Assembly (NCBI GenBank): GCA_030038365.1
Contig: JASHPA010000189.1
Location: 1 to 37,776 of the forward strand
Direction: 5' to 3'
Source of the DNA: Nitrososphaerales archaeon
GTDB taxonomy: Archaea; Thermoproteota; Nitrososphaeria; Nitrososphaerales; Gagatemarchaeaceae
Length of the DNA: 37,776 nucleotides
Position numbers and translations under genes: made by a program. Below the pieces are notes generated by a model, which did no database searches, had not been told where the DNA came from, and saw only the letters and a program-made list of their open reading frames with translations. Position 1 is the first letter of the stretch. Each line of letters starts with the position of its first letter. Positions 30,823 through 37,776 of the stretch are shown one piece after another.

Positions 30823-31398
30823 TCAGGTGGACACCATGAAGAGCGCCGTCTCCGCCCTGAGGTTGGGGAGACTAGCTATCCTTCCGCGGCCGAGGAATGC
30901 CGACCTTTCGATCCGGATGGAGCGCTTCCGGCAGTACTCAACAAAGTTGGAGATGCTCAGGAAGTGAAGGTTCGGGGTGTCATACCACTCGAACGGGAGG
31001 GATGGTGTGACGGGTACCTTGCCCCCAAGAAGAATCTGGAGCCTCACACTGTAGTGGGCAAAATTGGGGAAACTGACGATGGCCCTCCTACCCACGCGCA
31101 GTGACTCTTTCAGGACGGAATCAGGTTTCTTGACCTGCTGCAAGCTGCCCGCGAGTATGACATAGTCGAACGATTTGTCGAGGTATTCCGAGAGCCCTGT
31201 CTCGACGTCCTGCTGTATGACGCTCAGGCCCTTGGCGACGCATTCGTAGATTGCCTTCTCATCTATCTCAATACCCTGTCCCTTGGCGTCCTTCTCTTTG
31301 ACAAGTGCCGCTAGAAGGTCTCCGTTGCCGCAACCCAGATCCAAGACACTGGAACCCTTCTGGACCCACTCCGAGATGACCTGGTGTTCGAGCTTCAG
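30823..31398 (-). CDS. metW: MetW-type SAM-dependent methyltransferase-like protein, unusual start
   Basis: MetW works with MetX in methionine synthesis. The SAM-binding motif is SSVLDLGCGNGDLLAAL, then GIEIDE, DVETGLSEYLDKSFDYVILAGSLQQV, and the MetW-specific FPNFAHYSVRLQILLGGKVP and LPFEWYDTPNLHFLSI. The only ATG/GTG/TTG in frame is the TTG at 31344, which falls inside the SAM motif and would delete the N-terminal helix. The frame is open to a CTG at 31398 that directly follows a stop codon; a start there gives KLEHQVISEWVQKGSSVLDLG, the family N-terminus. A GTG at 31402 is out of frame. So a CTG start or a small frameshift is needed. It lies 18 nt after metX. Confidence 0.85.
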   Translation of the reverse strand: MKLEHQVISEWVQKGSSVLDLGCGNGDLLAALVKEKDAKGQGIEIDEKAIYECVAKGLSVIQQDVETGLSEYLDKSFDYVILAGSLQQVKKPDSVLKESLRVGRRAIVSFPNFAHYSVRLQILLGGKVPVTPSLPFEWYDTPNLHFLSISNFVEYCRKRSIRIERSAFLGRGRIASLPNLRAETALFMVST

Positions 31399-31416
31399 TC
31401 ACTCGCACCGTCCCGC

Positions 31417-32589
31417 TCAGGCAGAGACTCCGCCAAGAAAATGCGTGAGGAGGTGCGTCTCCTCATCTACTTCCAACAGGAACGCGTCGTGCCCGTACGT
31501 CGAGTTGACCTCGCAGAAGGTGGCGTTGAGCCCGTTCATCTTGCACGCCTTCAGTATTTCTTGGGACTGGTAGGTAGGGTAGAGCCAGTCGGATTTGAAG
31601 GCGATGACGAGCACTTTGGCCTTCACCCCCCTGAAGACCTCGGAGAGTTTCTTCGAACCAGGCAGGTCGAACCTGTCCATGGCCTTGGTGATGTAGAGGT
31701 AGGAGTTGGCGTCAAATCGCTTCACAAAGTTGTCGCCCCTGTACCGCAAGTAGCCCTCGACCTCGAAATCTGCTCCGAACCTGGACTTTTGGTCGTTGGA
31801 CTTCTGCTGCCGACCGAACTTCTGTGCCATCGATGTGTCGCTCATGTAGGTGATATGACCCACCATCCTCGCCACAGCGAGGCCTCTTGCGGGCGGAGCC
31901 TGACCGTAATAGTCACCGTCCCTCCAGTTGACGTCAGCCATTATCGCCTGTCGTCCTACCTCGTCGAACGCTATCTGTTGTGGTGCGTGTTTCAGCGTTG
32001 TTGCGATAGGCACGGCGGAACGCACACGGTCGGGATAGGAGACCATCCACTGGAGCACCTGCATGCCTCCCATCGAGCCGCCTACCACGGAAAGAAGGTT
32101 CTCGATTCCCAGATGGTCTATCAGCTTCCGCTGAGCTTCCACCATGTCCCTGATGGAAATCGACGGGAACGTCAGAGCGTAAGGCTTTCCACTCTTCGGA
32201 TTAGTCGAGGATGGCCCTGTGCTACCCTTGCAGCCGCCTATGACGTTCGAGCAGATTACGAAGTACTTGTCCGTGTCCAGTCCCTTACCGGGGCCTATCA
32301 TGTCGTTCCACCAGCCGGGGGTCTTCTCACCTTCGTGGTATCCCGCTGCGTGGGCGTCCCCCGACAGAGCGTGTGTAACCAGTATGGCGTTCGACCCCGA
32401 ATTGTTGAGCGTCCCGTACGTCTCGTAGGCGACCGTGACTGGACCTAGCTTCTCTCCAGAGTCTAGCGGCATCTCGCCGGGCGGCTCTGCGAAGGTGACC
32501 GTTCTGGTCTCTACGACCCCTAGTTGCTGAGCTACCCGACTCAATTCTCGGCACCCTGGGAGCCTGAAGGAGGGACTCGCTCCCAGCAT
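31417..32589 (-). CDS. metX: Homoserine O-acetyltransferase
   Basis: Activates homoserine with an acyl group from acetyl-CoA, the first step of methionine synthesis. The 390-residue alpha/beta hydrolase has the nucleophile motif GGSMGG (S172), the acid in FKSDWLYP and the histidine in STYGHDAFL. The segment [28 protein letters not shown] is typical. Acetyl rather than succinyl specificity is the default for this branch and fits the sulfhydrylase next door. The ATG at 32589 lies exactly in the loop of a perfect 9-bp hairpin (32576-32598). A TTG at residue 16 would give a family-like shorter N-terminus. It sits between the sulfhydrylase and metW in one direction. Confidence 0.93.
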   Translation of the reverse strand: MLGASPSFRLPGCRELSRVAQQLGVVETRTVTFAEPPGEMPLDSGEKLGPVTVAYETYGTLNNSGSNAILVTHALSGDAHAAGYHEGEKTPGWWNDMIGPGKGLDTDKYFVICSNVIGGCKGSTGPSSTNPKSGKPYALTFPSISIRDMVEAQRKLIDHLGIENLLSVVGGSMGGMQVLQWMVSYPDRVRSAVPIATTLKHAPQQIAFDEVGRQAIMADVNWRDGDYYGQAPPARGLAVARMVGHITYMSDTSMAQKFGRQQKSNDQKSRFGADFEVEGYLRYRGDNFVKRFDANSYLYITKAMDRFDLPGSKKLSEVFRGVKAKVLVIAFKSDWLYPTYQSQEILKACKMNGLNATFCEVNSTYGHDAFLLEVDEETHLLTHFLGGVSA

Positions 32590-32598
32590 GGGAGCGAG
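32576..32598. repeat. 9-bp hairpin around the metX start codon
   Basis: CTCGCTCCC and GGGAGCGAG pair perfectly with a 5-nt loop (32585-32589) that contains the metX ATG on the minus strand. A second small inverted repeat, CGGAGG and CCTCCG, lies 10-30 nt further upstream. Together they suggest structure that could control metX translation or separate it from the sulfhydrylase message. Confidence 0.55.
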
Positions 32599-32629
32599 AG
32601 ATATCTCGGAGGATGTACCTCCGGACCTT

Positions 32630-34030
<1,401 letters not shown>

Positions 34031-34102
34031 TCAGGTCATCAGCACCAGGCCGACAAGGACGCGTGGCTGCCATCCCCAGCCCTCAGGGAATAGGTGGAGT
34101 GC

Positions 34103-34912
34103 TTACGAAGTCTTCAATATGTTTTCAACGAAGAGCCTGGAACGGACTAGTGTCTCCGCCGGCGGCTGGGGTTTGGAGATTTCCAGTGAAACCTTCCCGG
34201 AATATCGCTGGGCCTTCAGGGCCGCTAGGAAATCTGCGAATTCCTCCTCCGAGAGTTTTCCCTTCTGAGGAGGCCAATGGAGGTCACTGACCCCGTCGTT
34301 ATTGTTGAGATGGATATGGGTTATCCTGCCTTTCGACAGGCGTGAAGCTGCCGTCAGTGACTCCCCTGCGATCGCCGCATGCCCGGAGTCAATCAGGACC
34401 CCAAGATTCTCGACTTGCGCGCTCCTGATGAAGTCCATCGTCTCCTTGACCGTCGGGAGTTCTCCCGTAGGGAAGGGTTCGAGCGCAAACTTCACCCCGC
34501 GAGCCTCAGCGTATCGGGCACACTCGGAGACGGACTCCTTCAGCCAGCCGAGCGAGTTGCTGCACTCTTTCGGCGGTTCCCGCTTCATCGAGCAGGCGTA
34601 GATGATCTCCGCTCCGATTCTGGAAGCGAAGTCTATTCCATTCCGCGCGAAGGCGACCGAAGCATTTCGGACCTGCTCGCTTGGGGAGTTGAGGTTCAAG
34701 GACTGGTTGTAGAAGAACGGTACGCCAAGACTGACGGCCGTGACGCTCATCCCTCGCTTTTTCACGGATCCGCCGATGGATTTCCACCTGGGAAGGTAGT
34801 CGGGCATCGCGGCTATCTCGATGTTCCTGCACTCAATCGCGGCAAGGTGGCCGATGGCCATCGCGAGCGGGGTGTCCCGCGAGAACCAAGACGTGAAGCC
34901 TATCTCTTGCAC
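34103..34912 (-). CDS. Sugar phosphate isomerase/epimerase-like TIM-barrel protein
   Basis: A 269-residue protein of the AP-endonuclease-2/xylose-isomerase-like fold. Predicted metal ligands are the Glu of KFALEPFPTG, the Asp and His of VLIDSGHAAIAG, the His of HIHLNNNDG and the Glu of VSLEIS. These are the usual ligands of sugar epimerases such as IolE, and not the full set of endonuclease IV. The start is a GTG at 34912 with a TATA-like GATTATTG at 34935-34942. Substrate is unknown. Only 85 nt separate it from the divergent Ldh_2 dehydrogenase, which may share its pathway. Confidence 0.8.
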   Translation of the reverse strand: MQEIGFTSWFSRDTPLAMAIGHLAAIECRNIEIAAMPDYLPRWKSIGGSVKKRGMSVTAVSLGVPFFYNQSLNLNSPSEQVRNASVAFARNGIDFASRIGAEIIYACSMKREPPKECSNSLGWLKESVSECARYAEARGVKFALEPFPTGELPTVKETMDFIRSAQVENLGVLIDSGHAAIAGESLTAASRLSKGRITHIHLNNNDGVSDLHWPPQKGKLSEEEFADFLAALKAQRYSGKVSLEISKPQPPAETLVRSRLFVENILKTS

Positions 34913-34934
34913 GGGACGGCCGCGTCGTCGCCCC

Positions 34935-34942
34935 GATTATTG
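34935..34942 (-). promoter_or_regulatory. TATA box of the sugar isomerase-like gene
   Basis: Minus strand CAATAATC, 26 nt before the GTG at 34912. Confidence 0.4.
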
Positions 34943-34965
34943 CTTTCCGTTCAATGTCTGCAAAG

Positions 34966-34976
34966 TGATAATAATT
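34966..34976 (+). promoter_or_regulatory. TATA box of the Ldh_2 dehydrogenase gene
   Basis: TGATAATAATT, centred 27 nt before the GTG at 34998. It shows that the much longer open frame (from 34821) is not the gene. Confidence 0.5.
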
Positions 34977-34997
34977 CTTGGGCATTGCCTGAAGGCT

Positions 34998-36035
34998 GTG
35001 CACGTCTACTCAGAGCAGCAGTGGAGGAGACTGGGAATCGAGATGGTCAAGCTTTCCGGAGCGTCGAGAGAGCACGCCGAGGTCGTCACGAACGTCCTGA
35101 TTTCGGGAAGTCTCAGAGGCATCGACTCTCATGGTGTGAGGATATTGCCCTACTTCACCGAGAAAAGGGAGATGGGCGAGATGCAGGTGACCAAAGAGAC
35201 GAAGGCGACAGCTATGCTCGACGCTGCCAACGTCTGGGGACCGGTCTCCGCTGAGAAGGCGATGAGAATCGCCATAGAGAAGGCGGCCGACACAGGACTC
35301 GGGTCGTGCAGCGTCATCAACGGGGACTGGATAACCAACCTGTTCTACTATTCGGCAATGGCCATAGAGCGCGACATGATCGGGATGGTGTTCGTTAGAG
35401 ACAACGCGTGTTGCTCGCCATGGGGAGGCACGATTCCAGTGACCGGGACCGACCCCATGAGCATGGCAATTCCAGCGGGTAAGAAAGACCCGATAGTGCT
35501 CGACTTTGCCACAACCATCGTGGCGCAGGGCCACGTCAGGACGCTCCTGCTGGAAGGGAAGCCTCTGCCAGAGGGATGGCTTATCGACAGGAGTGGCAAC
35601 CCGGTACATGGGAACGCCCTCAGCCTGCAGAACATAGACGAGTTCTGGGAGAAGGGCGGCTCCCTGCTGCCCTTCGGCACCTACAAGGGTTACGCTCTCA
35701 ATCTCGCGATAGGGGTGCTCGGAGGGGCGCTGAACCTCACGGGGACAGGGACCCGCTGGAAGGGTCAGGGCGTGACGGTCTTCGCCATCGATATCGCGGC
35801 CTTTGTCCCTGTGACAGAATTCAAGGATGAAATCGATAGACTGGTGACGGAGATCAAGGCCACGCCGGTCAGGCCCGGCTTCAAGGAAGTTCTGTTGCCA
35901 GGCGAGCTCGAGTACCGCGCGATGGCGAAAAGAAAGAGGGAGGGGATACCCATCGACGACAAGTCCTGGACCATCCTCCTGCAGACGTCCGAAAAGAACG
36001 GCATAGATGCCCTGGCTCTGCTAAGCAGGCCCTAG
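34998..36035 (+). CDS. Ldh_2-family malate/sulfolactate-type dehydrogenase
   Basis: A 345-residue NAD(P)-dependent dehydrogenase of the type-2 malate/L-lactate family, unrelated to classical Rossmann MDH. The catalytic histidine is H45 in GIDSHGVRILPYF. Other family marks are GPVSAEKAMRIAIEKA, PWGGTIPVTGTDPMSMAIP, PIVLDFATTIVAQG and LPFGTYKGYALNLAIGVLGGALN. Family substrates include malate, sulfolactate, ureidoglycolate and 2,3-diketogulonate; sequence alone does not decide. The GTG start at 34998 is 27 nt from a TATA box, so the message is leaderless. It converges on pntB with only 2 nt between stops, and transhydrogenase would exchange the NADH and NADPH it makes or uses. Confidence 0.88.
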   Translation: MHVYSEQQWRRLGIEMVKLSGASREHAEVVTNVLISGSLRGIDSHGVRILPYFTEKREMGEMQVTKETKATAMLDAANVWGPVSAEKAMRIAIEKAADTGLGSCSVINGDWITNLFYYSAMAIERDMIGMVFVRDNACCSPWGGTIPVTGTDPMSMAIPAGKKDPIVLDFATTIVAQGHVRTLLLEGKPLPEGWLIDRSGNPVHGNALSLQNIDEFWEKGGSLLPFGTYKGYALNLAIGVLGGALNLTGTGTRWKGQGVTVFAIDIAAFVPVTEFKDEIDRLVTEIKATPVRPGFKEVLLPGELEYRAMAKRKREGIPIDDKSWTILLQTSEKNGIDALALLSRP

Positions 36036-36037
36036 GT

Positions 36038-37420
36038 TCACTGGTTCTTCAGAGCGGCGACCAGGTCGGCGAGTACCTTCTTCGCATCTCCGAAGACCAT
36101 CATCGTGTTGGGGAGATAGAAGAGTTCGTTCTCTACGCCTGCGAACCCCGGACTCATCGACCGCTTGATGAATACCACCGTCTTCGCTTTATCCACGTTC
36201 ATGATGGGCATCCCGAAGAGGGGAGAGTCTGGTCTTGTCCGTGCAGCGGGATTGGTGACGTCGTTCGCCCCTACAACGATCACCACGTCCGTCTCGGGGA
36301 AGATTGGGTTGATCCGGTCCATCTCCCAGAGCTGGTCGTAGGGCACCTGGGCCTCCGCCAGCAGGACATTCATGTGACCGGGCATCCTTCCGGCCACCGG
36401 ATGGATGCCGTACTTCACGTCGATTCCCTTTGCTTCCAGCATATCTGCGATCTCCTTGACGATGAACTGGGCTTGAGCTACGGCCATGCCATAACCCGGA
36501 ACGAAGACCACCGACCGCGCGTCACCCAAGATCGAGGCTACGTCGTCCACCGTGTATGCAGCTACCGTACGGCCGCCGGCAGGTCCAGGCCCCCCTGAAG
36601 ACGATACGACGACGGCCCCCACTCCTCCGAACAGAACGTTCGTGAAGGACCTGTTCATCGCTTGGCTCATTATCACGGCGAGGATGAACCCAGAGGAACC
36701 GTCGAGCGCTCCCGCGACAATCAGCACCTGGTTGTTCAGCACGAACCCGAGCGCTGCGGCTGACATGCCGGCATAGGAGTTCAGTATCGCGATGACCGTA
36801 GGCATATCAGCCCCACCTATCGCCATGACCAGGAGGAAACCGAAGGCGATAGCGAACAGCGCCATGAAAGGCAGCACGAAGGACTGAGTTGGGTTGGCGA
36901 TGAGGTATATCCCGAGGACAATCGCCACCCCGAGAACGGACAGGCTCACGAAGTTGCGTCCGCCGTAGACGAATGGTTTTCCTGGAATGAGCCCCTGCAG
37001 CTTGGCGAAGGCGATACAGCTCCCCATGAAGGTGAGGTAACCGAGGATCATCTCGGCTGTGAGAACAGTCATGGTGTACGGGTCGATTCCGGGGAGTCTC
37101 TGATAGTACTCTGCCGTCCCAATCAACGCCACCGCGAGAGAGCCGAACGCGTGCGAAACCGCAGTCCTCTGAGGTACAGCCGTCATGGGAACCTTGAGCG
37201 CGATGGGCGTGCCGACGATCGCGCCCACGACGATCGCGAGCGCGAGCAGGTCTATTTGCTGGACCGAGTACGCGGCCAGCGTTGCCCCGATCGCCACGGT
37301 CATTCCGGCGGCTGCGAGCCAGTTGCCGTACCGCGCTGTCTTGACCTCGCTCAGCCCGCGTATCGAGATGGCGAAGAAGGCTATCGCTACGACGTAGAAG
37401 TACTCGAAGAGTTGGCTCAT
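36038..37420 (-). CDS. pntB: NAD(P) transhydrogenase beta subunit
   Basis: A 460-residue membrane subunit of the proton-pumping transhydrogenase, which passes hydride between NADH and NADP+. The first 270 residues form about nine helices. The C-terminal NADP(H) domain III is intact: GYGMAVAQAQ, HPVAGRMPGHMNVLLAEA, VIVVGANDVTNPAA and the end KRSMSPGFAGVENELFY. Its ATG overlaps the stop of pntA2 by 4 nt, so the two are translationally coupled. With split alpha subunits (pntA1, pntA2) it has the three-gene organisation seen in many archaea and bacteria. Confidence 0.97.
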   Translation of the reverse strand: MSQLFEYFYVVAIAFFAISIRGLSEVKTARYGNWLAAAGMTVAIGATLAAYSVQQIDLLALAIVVGAIVGTPIALKVPMTAVPQRTAVSHAFGSLAVALIGTAEYYQRLPGIDPYTMTVLTAEMILGYLTFMGSCIAFAKLQGLIPGKPFVYGGRNFVSLSVLGVAIVLGIYLIANPTQSFVLPFMALFAIAFGFLLVMAIGGADMPTVIAILNSYAGMSAAALGFVLNNQVLIVAGALDGSSGFILAVIMSQAMNRSFTNVLFGGVGAVVVSSSGGPGPAGGRTVAAYTVDDVASILGDARSVVFVPGYGMAVAQAQFIVKEIADMLEAKGIDVKYGIHPVAGRMPGHMNVLLAEAQVPYDQLWEMDRINPIFPETDVVIVVGANDVTNPAARTRPDSPLFGMPIMNVDKAKTVVFIKRSMSPGFAGVENELFYLPNTMMVFGDAKKVLADLVAALKNQ

Positions 37421-37722
37421 TTCTTTTCCTTTTCCTTCCTTCTGAAGAGTCTTAGTATGCGTTCGGTGATCAGGAACCCACTCACGATGTTGGTGAACAC
37501 CAGCGCGATGGCGACGACGACGAGGACGAGGACGAAGTCGTTCTTCGGCTCCGAGAGTACTATAAGAGCAGCGATTATCGAAACTGACGAGATTGCATTG
37601 GTGAGGGCCATCAGCGGGGTGTGCAGCAGCCTAGACACGCGCCTGACCAGTTCGAGGCCGAGGAACGTGGCAAGGAAGAATATCATCAGGTTGACGGCCA
37701 CGTCTTCAGGGACAGCAATCAT
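37417..37722 (-). CDS. pntA2: NAD(P) transhydrogenase alpha subunit, membrane part
   Basis: A 101-residue protein with three to four helices, corresponding to the membrane domain of PntA. It has FLATFLGLELVRRVSRLLHTPLMALTNAIS, the signature of this subunit, and ends in a very basic tail (RRKEKEKK). The start overlaps the stop of pntA1 (ATGA) and its own stop overlaps pntB (ATGA). Confidence 0.95.
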   Translation of the reverse strand: MIAVPEDVAVNLMIFFLATFLGLELVRRVSRLLHTPLMALTNAISSVSIIAALIVLSEPKNDFVLVLVVVAIALVFTNIVSGFLITERILRLFRRKEKEKK

Positions 37723-37776
37723 GTAGCTGCCGGGCCTCCAAGCGCGTTCTTGGTACCAGGATGGACGACTTCGCCC
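37719..37776 (-). CDS. pntA1: NAD(P) transhydrogenase alpha subunit, NAD domain (3' end only)
   Basis: Only the last 18 codons and the stop are in the window; they read GEVVHPGTKNALGGPAAT. The stop TGA (37721-37719) overlaps the ATG of pntA2. The identity rests on gene order and the tail sequence, which fits the end of the soluble NAD-binding subunit. Confidence 0.7.
   Translation of the reverse strand, partial: GEVVHPGTKNALGGPAAT

Noticed and set aside
31384-32448. Long plus-strand frame (354 codons) opposite metX
   Set aside because: Shadow frame of metX, whose own translation has a complete catalytic triad.
34379-35254. Long plus-strand frame (291 codons)
   Set aside because: Antisense to the sugar isomerase-like gene and across the divergent promoter into the Ldh_2 gene; its translation has no domain and looks like a shadow of those two genes.

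Overview
The window is a gene-dense, moderately GC-rich piece of an archaeal chromosome. The archaeal assignment rests on Spt4 coupled to a zinc/KH RNA-binding protein, a HerA-type ATPase, a KaiC-like ATPase, a bacterio-opsin-activator-type HTH regulator and an Lrp-type regulator with a TRASH metal-binding tail. Many genes also have a TATA-like box 25-30 nt upstream of an ATG, GTG or TTG, the arrangement of leaderless archaeal transcripts. The FDAKTGILC zinc motif and the overall gene set lean towards a TACK/Nitrososphaeria-like lineage, but I cannot place it firmly. I saw no rRNA, tRNA, CRISPR array or insertion sequence.

Layout. 1-5.4 kb: a DUF998-type membrane protein and a divergent MarR regulator sharing one palindromic promoter, a five-helix membrane protein, a DHA2 drug exporter, and a clan-A glycosidase-like protein behind a TetR-type palindrome. 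5.4-9.4 kb: a copper locus with a P1B copper ATPase, a divergent CopT-like Lrp/TRASH regulator, a 48-residue free-standing YHS protein and a BtuF-like binding protein. 9.4-14.5 kb: a run on the minus strand of nrdA, nrdB, a Cys-rich CWC protein and a stand-alone asparagine-synthase-like ATP pyrophosphatase. nrdB has the residues of class Ic (Phe at the radical position, Glu as first metal ligand). 14.8-20.1 kb: a second five-helix membrane protein, an aspartoacylase-like protein, a VIT-type transporter, an SRPBCC protein, a KaiC-like ATPase with a polytopic membrane protein, and a ferritin-like gene followed by a second, Cys-depleted CWC protein. 20.2-27.1 kb: an HTH_10 regulator divergent from an MFS exporter, a HerA-wHTH protein, a DUF1801 protein, a PPOX-family oxidoreductase and a third DHA2 exporter. 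27.2-30.7 kb: the KH/Spt4 pair and two exported or membrane-anchored proteins. 30.8-33.9 kb: methionine genes in the order O-acetylhomoserine sulfhydrylase, metX, metW. 34.1-37.8 kb: a sugar isomerase-like protein, an Ldh_2 dehydrogenase and the proton-translocating transhydrogenase operon pntA1-pntA2-pntB, cut by the window edge.

The strongest leads are: (i) both CWC genes directly follow a ferritin-superfamily di-metal protein gene (NrdB and the small ferritin), which suggests a metal-handling partner; (ii) a conserved YHS DPVCG motif that lies in frame upstream of the only usable start of the copper ATPase and would be restored from a promoter-matched GTG by one base change; (iii) matching Cys-to-Asp changes in the zinc sites of two overlapping transcription genes; and (iv) a two-member membrane family with a paired-Cys loop. 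Three multidrug exporters, several metal genes and several TATA-centred palindromes suggest a stress-response neighbourhood.
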